From Lunularia cruciata (taxonomy: Eukaryota; Streptophyta; Marchantiopsida; Lunulariales; Lunulariaceae), in contig OX419759.1 in assembly GCA_948567375.1 (NCBI GenBank), positions 10,446,744-10,510,743 of the forward strand: a stretch of DNA of 64,000 nt. Reading direction: 5' to 3'. The translations under genes were made by a program, and so were the position numbers. The notes under the pieces are model-generated. The model was not told the DNA's origin. It made no database searches and was given only the letters and a program-made list of their open reading frames with translations. Every line of letters begins with the position of its first letter. The first letter of the stretch is position 1. Positions 36,368 through 50,178 of the stretch are shown piece after piece.

Positions 36368-36547
36368 TCTGTCTCTTCATAATCAAATTATGTGACCTTA
36401 TATAGAGATTTAGAAATCTTGCTCCAGCTGGTCTTCTTCACTTAGCGATTTTACTTTCTGCAAATTTCGAAAGAGGAGTTAGTTAGAGCAAAATAGCGTT
36501 TTGAACTAGAGATGGGTTCTTTTGCGCACCTGAGAGCAGATGAGTGG

Positions 36548-39500
36548 TTACCATACTCGAATTGGCGTAGAGAGGAAAAGGAAAATTGGAGATTCAAAGC
36601 TTGTAATAGCATTAGCATCATTGAGCTGAAATGGTAAGTAGTTCAATTAGTGAGGAAGTATGGGGCAGCTATTATTACCGTGAGAAATTCACTTGGGGTG
36701 TCCAAGCTCGTGGAACCCATAATCACCTCTCGGTTTAGCTGAAGAGTCATTTTATGTGCCGCGCTTAACTGCAAAATATATGTGCACATTATAAGGTTTG
36801 AGATGCCCGCCAAGTCCGTACATAGACATTCATATATAGAGGATTTGAATGGCCAGAGTTACCAGAGTTTCTAATGTGGTTCCTGCATTGGAGACACACC
36901 TACCTCAGAGTGGGTCATGCCACCGAGTACAAACACAAACACGCGCTTGCCGAGCCTCCTGGAAGAGCTATGGGAGGAATGGGAGCTGGCACCACTGTCA
37001 TGCCGGTCATTAAGCCATAGTTTAGTTGAAAATTTTCTGGAATCAGACGAAACAAAAGCCGGTACAACATGATATACAAACCCGAAACAATGTACGAGTC
37101 AACAATTATCTCGGGAGATAAGAGAGGAAAGAAACGAACTTGTGAGAGTCTTCTGGTGACATACTCCCCGATCCTCGTGCCCAATTTCCTGCTCTTCTGC
37201 TTCGCACAGACGCACCTTGGGTTCTGGCGGAATGTGACGAGCCATCTGACAGGTCTGAAGATGATCCTGATGGAATCCTAAAATATGGGTACTCTTCCTT
37301 TGAAAGGTTGTCTTTGCTTAGGCCTTCAATAAGTTCCTGTAGTGCATTTCGTATCGGGGCTAAAGTTAGAGCCCATCATCGGCTGATACTGCGAATTGGA
37401 AAGAATCAAATTCTTTAAACAATTTAGTCATACTAGCTGTTCTGCTGCAGTTTCATAGAGCGTTCCCAGCCATACTTTGCTGCAGACCTGATTCTCTACA
37501 GTAGCAAGAATTTAGGAACTGTCCAGACTTGGACATCTACGACTTCTCACCTCGATGACAGGAAAGAATCGAGCATTCTGCCAGTCGCCCTCTTTAACTT
37601 CTCTCGCCTTTCTGTAAGCTTTCGTCTAGAGAAATAACAGATCGACGTACACGTGTGAGGTTGATGATTGACAATCTTTAAACAAATTCCCATGAAATCA
37701 CATCACAAAGAGTGAGATCCAAAAGTTCAAGTGAGATACCCCTTTACTGCCGTAGCTAAGAGTAATTTTATGCTTCTTCCCGACATTGGCTCCAAGAAGC
37801 CGCATGTTACGGACTGGTTCAAATTCTTCCTCGCTTAACCTTGCTAGCTGCAACCAAACAACGAACATTTCAATGCTAGGGGCGAAGAGACGATAAAGAG
37901 TTAACGCCTTTGAACAGGCCCTAGCTGGGTCTGATCTGGATAAAGCTTCAGATAACATGAATGAACTAAACTGCCGTTTCTTAAGAAACAGAGAAATGAT
38001 TTAGAAATAACCCATCATGAATCAGAGGGTTCTATGGCAGTACGATAAGGAAGCTCAATACGACCGATATATACCTTCAGCCATTGTTGTAGTTTGGTCG
38101 CATCACACTTGTCTGGATGAGTCGCAGCATATATCATCAACAGACGTACCTTGTTTTCTGTAGTTAAATCCTGTCCAGACACAAAAACTGAGTTATGTCG
38201 TACTAATCCAGGATTGAAGTTTCATTCTGAATGTGAAGAGAGCACTGGTGTACAAGCGTAAGTTTCACCATTGCATAAGTCAAATTCCTCATCACCGGAA
38301 ACTGAACGTACCATTCTGACAACGGAACCAAGATACCAATCTTGCTTCCATTCTCAGAGAGCAAACCACAAAAGGTTCCATCAGCGATTTGCGCAATCGA
38401 CTTGGTGTACTTACCTTGGTGCTAAGAATGTTAATCAACTCTTTGCTACTGGCTCCTCCAAATACAAGGTCTTGTTCGACCTTGCTCAGGTCGTTGAGGC
38501 CCAACTCCTTGATTTTGGCATTTAACATCGTTGCAATCTGTTTCAGAAGAACGAACAGCGCAGATATAGTGGATAGAAAGATAGAACGTTGACAATACAA
38601 CATATGATAACCAACCATAAAACGTCAGTTCCTGCACAGCTTGAAGACGGTCTACAGACCTCTGGTTATTCTAACGGTGGAGATCTATTCTGCTGTTCAC
38701 AACACCAAGGCATTGTCCTTGGTGAAAGGATGAGGTCAAATTGAGCTCGACTGAAAGCTTGATCCTAGTGACGACGGTCAACCATCTTCAAAACGACCTA
38801 ATAGCATAGAACAACATCTCATCTGACAAGGAATCGGAAACTCTAATGGATGTCCATTTTGAACATGTGCAAATAAGCAGTCAGGGACAGCTCTTACATG
38901 AACGTGCAGACTCAGCTTCTCGAGTTCATCCTGATACATTGGAAGTGCCTGAGCAATTTTCTGCAGGTCTGTCGTGGAGATGTCATCCCGTGAGCTGATT
39001 ACCAGACATAGCAATGTCTATTAAATAGCCGATGATACAGAATAAAGTTAACAGCTATGAAAGGGCTAGTGTCTACTTTAATCGCAACCACTCACAGCAA
39101 GTCTGCGTTATCTAGTATATACACTTGGAGTACACACTATGTATGTATAGATATCGTAATTATGATTACGTTAGTTACCGACGAGTGTGCTTTTTGATGC
39201 TTGTAGATGTAAATGCCCTCGTGAACAGTGAATGAAATAATTACACGAATGCCGTTAATTCTTCTACTTTTCATGGCACTTACGCTCGAAACCAATAGAA
39301 TACGAAGTCTAGACTAGACATGAAAGAGGAACAAGAACCTTAAAAGGTTCATGTGTCACTCTTACCCTCCCGAGCCACGCAGTTGCGCAGCCTTATTTCT
39401 GCCCTTGAATGATTTCATCCTCTCATCAAGACGCAAACTCACCTGTTATCATGCCAAAAGGACGAACTTTGGTAACCATGTTTCTGCAAACTTTGCTGAG

Positions 39501-42500
39501 CATGTGTAAAGGAGATAACTCATGAAGTAGAAGAAAACAGCAGTTCGATAACCAGAAAGAACTTCTTACGTCTGCAATATGCATATCACGAAGTTCTCTC
39601 CAAACCGGATCATGCTCTTCAAGAAGAACTTCCTTTTTCTCTACCCTCCCGGTGCCTGTGGTCACCTGTTCGTAGAAACCCACACGAATTACCGTCAAGT
39701 TTTCCATTCCCGTATCTCATCAAATACCATGATTTTGCTTTCGACTTTGCTTCTGGTTAGAAGAAAGCTCCCTTAAGAGGCTTTTTGCTCCAAAAATTGT
39801 AAAGAAGAAATTAATATAATAAACAGATCAGGTCCTTACCTCATACATAAATTTGTTCCCGTCCAAGTCTAGTAGATCATGGCACAGTGAATTATATGTC
39901 CACTCATGAATAATCGGAGCAATCTAGACGAAGATCCAACACATGTGCTTTTCAACTTAGGATCTTGGAGAGTACGGGCCAACAAAATGATGAAGCACAG
40001 ACCAAAGGTTAAATCCTTTAAAGTATCATATCTCAAATTCTAACACCTGATTCTGATAGATGCTTCTAGTTCGAATTCATGGAAACCAGTGAGGTACCGG
40101 ATCAGCTGCGCGGGTTAGGATGATGAGATCGCAACTTTCAGATTTGGGATAGTCTGGTAAGGTCTTGTACTGCAGTAAGCGCTCCCATAGTGCAGTCGCC
40201 AGCTTGAAAGGTGCACAATCGCGTCCGGATGTTGGAGCACTAGCTTCACCTGGCGCCATAGCACGGTAACGAATGGTAGGGAACTCCTGTAGTTTCCACG
40301 AGAGGCCTTAGTCCCTGCCCTAAATGAAACTAAAAAGTCTCGTACTAGTTTGTCCTTCCATCCTTAAGAATTTCCTAACAAGCAACTGAACTGTAAATTA
40401 TCTGCTTGACATCCATCTAACACGTCTATAGAGAAAACCACAAGGAGAAGTTTCAAATTATCTGGATAAACATAAAATCTACCTTCAATGAAGCAAATAG
40501 CGTTCCCAACCGAGACGCAATAGTATCGATACACTGATCGTACTGTGGGCTAGATTCAGTACCCCCGAGTATTTGTCTCATTGCCAGTTCATGGTTGGTG
40601 ATAAAAGCCTGTACACACAAACATAACAGTCATTAATAATTAGCATATCCACAAAGACGTATATGTCCATTTCTACTGCTACTCTTCTTCAAGTATGTGC
40701 AAACCTTGCATTAGACCTGGACTCATGGACAGCAATTCAGACAGTAGCAAGTTATCAGGGTACTTAAGAGCGTATCACGTTAAGTACCTGCGTGTCGACG
40801 ACCCAAAATTCCAAGTTCAGCTGAAATGCGTGAATACAAAAAGCATGTTAGGTTTCTAACAGAAGCATTCAGACTAAGCAATTTTGAAACGTTACTTTCT
40901 TATTGATTGTGTATGTTCGGAGGCTGAATGATTGAAAGGCAGAACTACCTCTGCAAGAGAAGCAATACGCGACCGGACAACAGGAGAGCTCTTGATACGT
41001 TGAAGTAGTTCATGTGGAAGAGGCGTACTGAAGAAAACATGAGCCCTGAAGATCGCAGAAAACGTTGTGTAAATGTGCTGGAACTTCTCTTATACTAGCT
41101 TTGCACTCAAAGAGATTATATCAGCCGACCCACATTCCAAGATACACAAAGAGGTGTTGGACTCTGGTAGTGTCTTACTTCTTGTAGAGTGGAAGATCTC
41201 CGGACATATCTTCCATAAACTTCGTCACGCTGCAAAAGATAGACCCTTTAAATTTTGCTTCTACCAGATTTCTCTGTTGAGGAAGCACTGAAAGGGATAG
41301 TATCACACATAGTGCAGGTACAGCACGCATAGTCTTTCTCCTTTAAATGTGAATTGCAGTATATGCCTTGGCTAGGCAACAGATCGATTTCTTAGTCTCC
41401 AGTTTGTGGCAATGAAGAGTCTAGGTTTGCTCAGCTTCCAAATCTGGCCCTATAAATTTGAGCAATTCTAGAAAACATAAATGGAGCTCGGGACTATTGA
41501 TAAGACTATCCATTTCCAGCAATGTACCTATCTCTTGAAGGATAGATGAAGTAGACAGCCTCAAGACTTCGCTGTGGTTGCCTACTCTTCTTCAGATCTT
41601 CGACCACTGTGAAAGACAACACCACTCGCAATCAGCAAGAGATAGAAGGGTTCAAGTTTTAAACTATGGAAGCGCCAACCGATCAACACACCTGCTCGAA
41701 AGTCTTAGTTCGGGGGCGCTTGCGGACTCGGACTGGCCAGGCGGCATGACACTAAGCCCCCTAGTACATCTGGAACTTTTGTCCCAGCATGCATAATAAT
41801 AATTGGAAGTGATTGAACGGTTGACCACATTCTGGGCAAATTGTCCTTTCCCAACGGTTCAATACGGTTCAACAGAAATTGAGTCATCGGATGGTCCAAA
41901 TTTACTGCACTTAGAGCACATGTAACAGACGATCTATAGAGTGACTCCTTGAAATTTTTTTAAGGAGATTCTTCCAATGTCGCAACATTTCGGACGTTCT
42001 CTGTTACAACCTTGAATCACAACCAGACTCAGGTATGACAAAGCACAGGGTGTAAAGCCAACCAACCTGATATGCCCTCTTCTTGAATATCCGATACTTT
42101 GCAGATTTTGGACATCACTTTTACCGTCACTTCATCGACAATTAGTACCTGCCATCATGGAAAGTGCAAGAAAGCTGCGCGCGTGAATCATGATAGAGGC
42201 TGATGTATCCGGTCTCCGAATAGTCATTGTATGGAACCTTCAATTATCCAGCCTTGAGTGTCTTGAGAATTACTCTTCAGCAGAAGGTAAATGCTGAAGG
42301 ACATGACAGTTGGTACAGCTACAACTTATAGAATTGTACAATTAAGGTTAATTCAGTTGAATTCAATCTAGTATTTTTATTACTCCGCTCTCCTTAGCAT
42401 TACTGTGAAAACTATATTATTGATTTTGTTGCTCCAACTGTAAGCTTGTCTATGAAGAAAAACAGGTTATCAGTTGTGCTAGTTAGAACATCGGGGATAC

Positions 42501-42839
42501 AAGGGAGTAAAGAATACCTTCCAGGTTGTATTTCCTCCTGCTTTGACAGCCCCGAGCATTTCCACAAGAATTCCTTCACGAACCAAAGCATTTCAGATGG
42601 TCAGTCGCAGACTGAACGTGGTCTGTTGCCGAAAGGATAGATGGTTCCAAATCTCAATTGAAAGCTTGGGCTCAAATTCGACGACACCTTTTCATCCACT
42701 ACACGCAGGATCACCCGCTGACGGCAGCGAAGGTCGAATCTTGAAATCCGAACAAAAGTTATACACAGCAATGACATAATGTGTACTTACGGTCTCGTGT
42801 GAGTTGCCTTAAGTTCTTCGGCTCTCGATCTCCTCCCAT
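36548..42839 (-). CDS. SEC1 (KEULE-like): SEC1/KEULE-type Sec1/Munc18 protein, 21 coding exons, 671 aa
   Basis: Sec1/Munc18 proteins bind syntaxin-type SNAREs and drive vesicle fusion at the plasma membrane and, for KEULE, the cell plate. Exons (minus strand, high to low): 42839-42791, 42573-42518, 42148-42067, 41606-41528, 41229-41179, 41045-40949, 40820-40788, 40608-40483, 40286-40098, 39923-39840, 39665-39570, 39442-39366, 38994-38898, 38537-38415, 38170-38075, 37847-37740, 37625-37551, 37336-37140, 37036-36904, 36768-36679, 36625-36548. All phases join and all introns are GT-AG. Family segments: [93 protein letters not shown] and [16 protein letters not shown]. Length is close to Arabidopsis KEULE (about 666 aa, from memory). 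The start ATG sits in [17 protein letters not shown], with an intron probably in the 5' leader. The last intron is only 53 bp and the C-terminus diverges; reading through it would end at [13 protein letters not shown]. Confidence 0.95.
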
Positions 42840-43863
42840 CTTGAAGATTAAGATGCTAGCAGACTGGTTCCTTGGAATACAACAATGCTGTTGAATGGAG
42901 CCCTGTACATGTGTCCCAAGTTCTGCTATTTAATTTCATCCTGTTATTCATTTCAAGTGGTGTTTCTCTTCTGGACCCCTTAACAGACTTCAGAAGTTCT
43001 AACCTGAAAATCTGCATATCTACAGAGTCATTGATCATATTCAGTCATGGACACGAACCTGTATAACAGTAAGACGAGCAATGCAATAATTCCAACATGA
43101 AAGATCCACCTGAAGAATAGATTGGACTGGATCTGGAGACCCCGCTCTGCTTCAGACTTCCCTGTTGCAGACTGTCCTGAATCCTAGAACAGAGTGGATC
43201 CAATTCAACTTCAGACCTATTTAGCAGCTTGGCAATACCTTCCTCCCTCCTCCTCGGAGACCTGCTTATACTGCTCTTTCCTGACAAAGACGATAAGGAG
43301 CAATTGGCAGACAATTCCGCACCTACAGCCTCCCAAATCTGATCCTTAACTAGTACAACCCATCCGTCATATGCGACCCGGATGCTCTAGATTGCGCTTT
43401 TCTTCGCTTCAATTCCATCAACCCGCTTAGCACATGGCGATCTCAGGAATCATTTCTTCAGCGTGCCAATCTAGATTGTAATGACACTCCCCCTCTCGGC
43501 TCCGATCCGCTACTCCTTAAGTGTATCCCGAGATCCACCTCCGCGCTGTAACACTCAAATCATCATCACCTCTCGTAGACAAGCTCAATTCCACACAGTG
43601 CCCGGCCACTGATTCAATTGATCAATCACAAAGTGTACAAGACCGAGACGAGAGATTGTCCGGATCTCCAACACCGGGCTGATCAATCGCCGGCAGGGGA
43701 CGGCCAGGCCAGGCAAGGAATGACAGGGAGCGCACGGAGTCAACTGCTGTTGTCTTCTTCTTCCAACTTACAACTTCCGTCCCTCGATCGATAGAAAGTG
43801 TGCACTATCTGCCTATCCTATCCTCACTCCCTATGTTCCAGTACTGTCTGTCTTCTACTTCAT
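42840..43863 (-). promoter_or_regulatory. 5' leader and promoter region of the SEC1-like gene
   Basis: Just upstream of the ATG the minus strand has an acceptor-like CTGCTAG at about 42855, suggesting an intron in the 5' untranslated region. Open frames farther upstream (43314-43045; a 22-codon frame near 43410) look like leader ORFs and do not join the coding sequence. No clear TATA box was found. Confidence 0.4.
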
Positions 43864-44716
43864 TCACATCAACTCCGACAACGACGACTTTCCAGTCAAC
43901 TGACGCCTGGGACGGGACTTAATGACAACGGGTGACTCAGATTTGGAGCCTGCATCCACTTTCAATGAACGTTCCTTCCGTTGGCCCCGGAAGTCGTCGT
44001 CGTCGTCGTCATCGTTGTCGTCGTAGATTCTACCTTCCTTCCACGACCCTGTGTGGTTTGAGCGTTTCAACAACTGCTTGCTTGCTGTTGTGAAACAGAA
44101 GCAATCACGCGCTTTAGGAAGAAAGCAGTACTAAATGATTAATACGAATTCGCTCATTGACCCGCAATAGAAGATGTCGTCTGCTTCAATAGAGTGGGGA
44201 TTGATTGTTTGATTGATTCCTTCCTTCCTTCCTTCCTTCCTTCCACATGTGCCTCAGGAGCAGCAGGTGGAGAGGAGATGAAGTGAATCTTCGAAGAGGT
44301 GAGTTCCAATTGATCTGACTACCAATCACAGTCTTCTTTCGCCCAACTTGGCCACGATGTGCTGTGTCGGGCTGGCGGGCACCGCTGTAGTAACCAGAGG
44401 AACGAAGGATTTCGATCGTTTCTCCCGGATGTCATGTTCGAACACCGGCAGGTTTTGGACAATACCGACATCTCAGAACTCGTGGTTGGTTTTCTAAAGG
44501 GAGCTTTCCGGGACCATGTTGAATATCCAATGTGCTAACCGGACCTGCGCCTTTTCTCGGACCTGCGACTTCTTCCTGGCAAATGGAAAGGAGGGAAGAG
44601 AGCATCTGGGAGGAAGATTCTATTGCGTTGACTGAATCACGTCGTAAGTGATGATGCGATTTCAGCCGTGAGATCTGTAATCCCATGCAGGCTGGTTGTT
44701 CCTGGTCTCGCGTCAA
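43864..44716 (-). other. Candidate small minus-strand gene with Asp-rich C-terminus
   Basis: 43864-44076 is an open segment preceded by a good acceptor (..AAGCAAGCAG) and ending in TGA. It encodes RSNHTGSWKEGRIYDDN, an Asp run from a (GTC)n microsatellite at 43993-44010, and a Ser/Arg-rich end. An upstream ATG frame (44695-44432, starting MGLQISRLKSHHHLRRD) could be its first exon, but the phases I could find do not join. Not recognised. Confidence 0.25.
44217..44244. repeat. (TTCC)7 microsatellite
   Basis: Seven uninterrupted TTCC units between the two segments of the candidate small gene. Confidence 0.95.
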
Positions 44717-46414
44717 CGAATCTATAAAGCATTGGTACGGAAACTAGACGAAGTTGTGAGCCATTAAAAATATGACGGTCGTTTCATTTGAAACACGAGA
44801 TTCAGCAGTGGCTCTGATTCCTGATCAGAGAGCACGGCGAATATATGACAAGCTCACCTTACGTGAATGACCTTATAGTGGAAATGTAAGAGAGTCGTAA
44901 GGTGATAAAAATGTGAAATCTTTACGGTGGAAGAGGTCAGAGGAACAATTCTACTTTTTAGGTCTTTAATTAATGTTAGCAAATCTCACCTTCTCTTCTG
45001 CAAGGAACTTGTGCATTGCACACGTCCCTATTCTTCTAGAAGGCTCGTGGCATTTCTTCCCTGTGTTCTTTATCTGCTGATGCATTCGACAGAAAGAAGA
45101 TACAGTACTTTGATTAGGCGTGAAGACGAAACATTCTCATGTTGGGTTACTTCGAAGCGAAACATGTCTACTTCGCTCAAGTGAAGTAGTTATGAGACTT
45201 TCTTGACTTAGATGGAAACAAGGGGCGACTACATATTACAGTTTCGACGGGTATTGTCAAACAGTTCCTGTGGACACAAACTAGCAACCAGAGGATTGTA
45301 ATCGTTGACATCATGCATTTTTAAGGTTTGTCAATAACTTGTACGTTCCTACCCTTTTGCTTCGTTGTGTCTAGAATGATTTCAGAGACTCTGTTTAATT
45401 AAGATGTGGCCTGCATGCATTGAGTGTTATTCATGCCTTGCTTGCTGGAGTACCCAATGCATGTTCAATGTTGAAAGATTAGCCGCTATATTTTAGTTGC
45501 AGCCCAGCTATGTGTAATTGTCGTAGACACTGAGATCACTTATAAATTATCATTTCTGGAAATCAAGTACAATTATAAGATCAATAGTGATAATGGCAAC
45601 CTTATTCTCCTCTAGAACCTTATGCTTTATACGTACCAAAAGTGTGTGATGAGAATGAGATGTAATCACTGTCGCGAACTTCCCCACTGAGACGAAATCC
45701 AAGAGTCTTAGTAGCAGTGCTTCGAACCATCCGTAAACGACCTTACATGTTTCGTGCCGTTTACAAGCCATGACATACACATGAGAGCCGTATGGATATC
45801 GATGTTACGACCTTACATGTTTCGTGCCGTTTACAAGCCGCGACATACACATGAGAGCCGTATGTATATCGATGTTAAATGCAGTTCACTGCAGGGTATC
45901 TTAGATGTCAACTTCCTGTTTGGATCAGACATTATTTAGAAATCATACATGTTTGCTCTCTTGTAGATAGAGAAAACAGTACAGATATTATTGTCCTTGA
46001 GTTTGATGCTATAGGGAAAACCGAATCCACTCATGTAACGCCGAAACTTTGACCATGAACGCTAAAAGCTCCACGTCTGTCAGTGTCCGATGCTAGTATT
46101 GCTTGATATATATAGAGAGCAGCAGCTACTCGGACTGCTTTATTTTCCTTATCTCACAACGAGGAGTCACAAACCATGGACAGAACATTCAAAGCTCTTG
46201 ATAGTGTCTTTATTCCTGAGCGAAATATTAGAGCACCCTGATGGTTTCTGCTTGCATAGGCCTTTAACCATGTTGCTAGCCCTGTTGGCAGTGCGTGATG
46301 GTTGCCAGAAGGAAAAATCTGCAATCGTAGATAGCATTCCATTCTTAGGGTCGCTAAGATATCGCGATGAACCTCAATGGTGAGCCAAGTTAGCTTGGGC
46401 CACCGGTGTGTATA
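44717..46414. other. Intergenic region with a near-perfect 70-bp tandem duplication
   Basis: 45737-45806 and 45807-45876 differ at about three positions; both contain acgaccttacatgtttcgtg and gagagccgtatg. Other open frames (44927-45184, 46090-46383) are not recognised. The right part probably includes the 3' untranslated region of the GPN3 gene. Confidence 0.7.
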
Positions 46415-49400
46415 TTACAAGTCGTCATGATCTATATTACCCGTATCAAAGTTGCCAGCAGCCTCAGATTCACCCATATCCGCGTCATAGTCTTTTATCT
46501 TCACCTCTGCATCTTCTCCAAATTGTATAGCGTTGTCGATATGTGACAGGAGATACTGGATACTGCAAACGAGAAGGAATAACAAGCATTAGCTATCTCG
46601 ACGGAGCCAAATAGCAGCAGGAAGGACACATCGCAAAATAAGTTTTAGCGCTGATTTACTCCAAGTTTCTTTAAAGAGCAGAGAAGATTTGAATCCAAGA
46701 CAAGAACTAGCCACGGTTCTCCTATATATTGCAAACCACATATGGGAACAAGAATGCAAGGTAATTATGTCAGAACAACTTGCATATCATAGGAATAAAT
46801 CCATAGAAAACCCATGATCTTCATATTCTATTTCTCTCAGTAATTCAAGTTCTAGTGTTTACATGTAACATTCAAATCTCCTATTGCAAGCCTAGAGATT
46901 CCAGCCTACTCAGAGGACTCATTGCCTTGCGCACTTTACTTCAAGGTTCAAGATACTCTGCGAAATCTTGATGAATCCTTACCTTTCTTCATCTCTGATG
47001 TCGAGGGGCAAAAAACTCACCATGGAGTAATCATCAACCTATAAGAATGGAAGTGCCTTAACGTTAATCGTCATGAACATCACTTGTGGCCACATCTGCG
47101 GCCTGGAGCCATTCAAAGGTGACGAAATGAGAGACGTCTTCCTAGTATCTGACCCATATACGACGGGAAGTGGATTCTCACTTGTGATACTTGCATGCAT
47201 GATTAAAATCTTCAGAAGGGGTGAACATCCTCATCTTTATAGTCTAGGGCATTAACTAAACTCAATGCCAGATTGACAATCACAAGTTGGCAGTAAGGAG
47301 CATATGAGGCAGGACACAGCTAATTACAAGTTCAGCCAGGGCCTTATTAAGCTTTTGGAACCGAGGCGCCATCTGGTCATTTAAGTCCCCCAGCAGCGCC
47401 TTCGCATCAGGATCCAGAAATCTGCAAAGGACATATTTTGAGGCATACACTTACACGATTTCAATCAGACCACATATAATCCAGACTCTGCATCAACAGG
47501 ACGTCAAAAAGAGCAAAGTAGTTATCTGTTCCTGTGAAAAAGAGCATGCATGGAAACCTTGGAAAAGGGATTATAAGCAAAATGAAATGACATCAAGAGA
47601 GCTTTCTCCCCTCTTCAATTTCAGAAGAATGACTCACTTCTCAACAGTTTTCTTGTTCGGAAATAAGTCTATCTTTGTAAGTACATTAACGTGGGGGACT
47701 TCGAGCTGGATCATGGCAGACAAAGATGCCATGCATCCACTTATGTATTTCGTTACATCTGAAGCGAACTGCACAGGGGGAACCAGGAATTGAAGGTCAG
47801 ACTGAAACCAAAATGAAAGCTCCAGCGAATCGCAGGGCCCGCATTCTACAAGTACATCCATACTCTTGAAACGAGTGATTCATAACGAACTTCAGTGTTT
47901 AAATTGTTCGTAAGGTTCAAGGTCCATAAGACTGGAAAAACGTTCGACTATAAGATACAACAACCGTACTGTGCTCTGCAAATGCTTATGCTTTATCATT
48001 TATGTGATTCTGGTAAGTATAAACATAACATAAAGTCACCTGAGAATCAAGCATGTATACAGCACACACAGCGAAATCCCACTTCTTGAGTTGGTCGACA
48101 AATGTCCGCAACACAGGTATGTGGGAGTAAAGCTCTATTTGACCTGGTTCATACAAATATCCAGTCGTTACTTCCTGAAGTAGATTCCAGAACACGATTG
48201 GTCAGCAAATTTTAGGTTACCACCTGAATGTGAAGCTTGAGCCACCACATCTTTTTGTCCTGATGATTGATAAATTGGATCCTCAAAATGACAGGTGGAC
48301 TTCCACTCTTCAAAGTTTTAAAGACATTGAACAGATGACGAATCAAGGATTGTAGCTACCAACCAGGACAGTCAAACACCAGGTAGTCATCATCGATGAA
48401 ATCTTCAAGCTGCTCCGATAGCCAGTCATCGAGATTCTCTTCCAGGTATCTTGGTGAAGTTAAAGGTTAACTACCAGAGCTTGTTAACGAGTAAATTGAA
48501 ATCGTTATCCTAGTCCTTCCAAAATTCGCAATAAGACTAGCATCAACACGCATGTGAGGAGGATACTCCATGCAATAAATCAACCCTCCATTCGGGCCAA
48601 GTTTCAGCTCGTCCATGACATCCTCTAGAGAGATTAAATCTCGAATGTCTGTAAAAACCAAGGAGAATGAAAGAAGCTGATCAGAGGTAACAAAGAGCCA
48701 TCTAGAATATATTGAATACTTTCGTGAGATAGTTTGGACAGACTTCCACGCAAACGAGACGCTCCGAGGCTTCCGCCTCAAAATAATTGACTACTAGCGC
48801 CTGAACTCCCAGTGACCCGAGGATGATCGCCTTTGGACTAAAGGGAAAAGGGACAAAAGATTGACAAAATGCATCGCAATCAAGACCAAAACCTTTTCGT
48901 CAGTGCAGGCCCAAGTGAAGTAAGCCTTCACGAGATTATCTGAAACTGAATCTGTATCATTACATACGTTTTGAACGACTACCCCGAAGTCCTTCTCCAA
49001 ATACCCCCCAGGTTCGGATTCAAACAACCAGCTTTGCACCAAGGAAGAACCGTTATACATATGTCACCTTGACCTACATGATCCACGGCCAACAACGGCA
49101 TATGCAGATTCTTTAGTGCACCATTCGGTGGCCACAATTATATGGTCCAGGGCTTGAAGATTACTCCGCTTGATAATTTGAATACGCTATGAATGCATAG
49201 AGTGAAATTCCGAGCGAAGTTCATACCTACAAACACTGGGTACTCAAAATGATCGGCAGCAGGATCGAGATTCACGATGTGTATCACACGCCCAACGCTT
49301 TGGCAGTGTTGGTACAGGTTCTTGCAGTAAGTAGACTGCAATTCAAGAACATAACAATCTCAGAAAACATGCATGAAATCAATAAGCAGTGGTAAGTTGT

Positions 49401-50178
49401 CATCTTATGAACTCTGTTCTGCGGCAAATAACTTTCAGAGATCCAATATGTAGGACTGTGTCACGGTAAGAACTTCATTTCTCTATGCCTCAATAGATGA
49501 TGATAAGAGAAACTCTGAGCAGAAGGCCAGACTGCCTCCTTCCTCATAGTGGTTCAAGGTGCCCGCTAAGATATAAATAGAGTTTATTTCATTCTCACGA
49601 AACACAAAAGTGTAATTGCTCCCGACAGGTTGCACTACCAGGGGAGAATTCCGTTATGCGTCAGGTAGCACGCCTGAAAGTACCCTAACCTCAAGTCCTC
49701 ACACACTTAAGCAAAACCTACGATACCGCCTGCTGTGGGCCAACTACAGACTACTCTCAGCTCCAAAATCATCGAGGAAGACTGTCACTTGAATTCTCGG
49801 GCGATTGCGCTCTTAAACCAATAGTGCTCAATTGTCGACCGTCTCATTAGAGCTTCATCAAGAGACCAGCAGCGCTACGAAGGTGGTATTACACGATCCA
49901 ACGTGTAATATACAAGCGACAAATATACAACCTTCCGAGACAACAATCTCTCGTAGATTTGTAAAACTGTGCCCGCATCCTACGTCAGCTACGAGAAACT
50001 CAAGCAGAAGCCCACCACTTCCAGCACATATTCACCAAACCACTTAAACATGCATCTCCCTCTGCTCCTCAACTCCGACCTCATCCAACGCAAACAGCAT
50101 CTCAAAGCTAATAACAATCTGGGTCCCGACCTTGCCACTGCCAGCCGGTCCGATCACGAGTTGCGCGTAGCGCGGCAT
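46415..50178 (-). CDS. GPN3: GPN-loop GTPase 3, 9 coding exons, 285 aa
   Basis: GPN-loop GTPases are cytosolic enzymes that help assemble RNA polymerase II and bring it into the nucleus. Exons (minus strand, high to low): 50178-50131, 49335-49227, 48648-48567, 48449-48364, 48143-48040, 47768-47638, 47421-47328, 47038-46983, 46562-46415. All phases join. Motifs: P-loop GPAGSGKST at residues 10-18; LDPAAD at 39-44; the diagnostic GPN loop in LGPNGG at 69-74; switch motif DCPGQ at 106-110; TKID at 174-177. The opening [20 protein letters not shown], the [19 protein letters not shown] segment and the acidic tail distinguish GPN3 from GPN1/GPN2. Length is slightly above the usual ~270 aa. The first intron donor is GTCGGG, weak but fixed by the joined P-loop. 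The open frame continues upstream of the ATG at 50178 without another ATG. Confidence 0.96.

Noticed and set aside
41705-41899. Minus-strand 64-aa frame within the SEC1-like gene
   Set aside because: Lies in intron 3 (42066-41607); the flanking exons join in phase without it.
43045-43314. 89-aa minus-strand frame upstream of the SEC1-like start codon
   Set aside because: No join to the coding sequence and no family match; best explained as leader or promoter sequence.
48794-49060. 88-aa minus-strand frame between GPN3 exons 2 and 3
   Set aside because: Falls in intron 2 (49226-48649); exons 2 and 3 join precisely as VFV-DIR without it.
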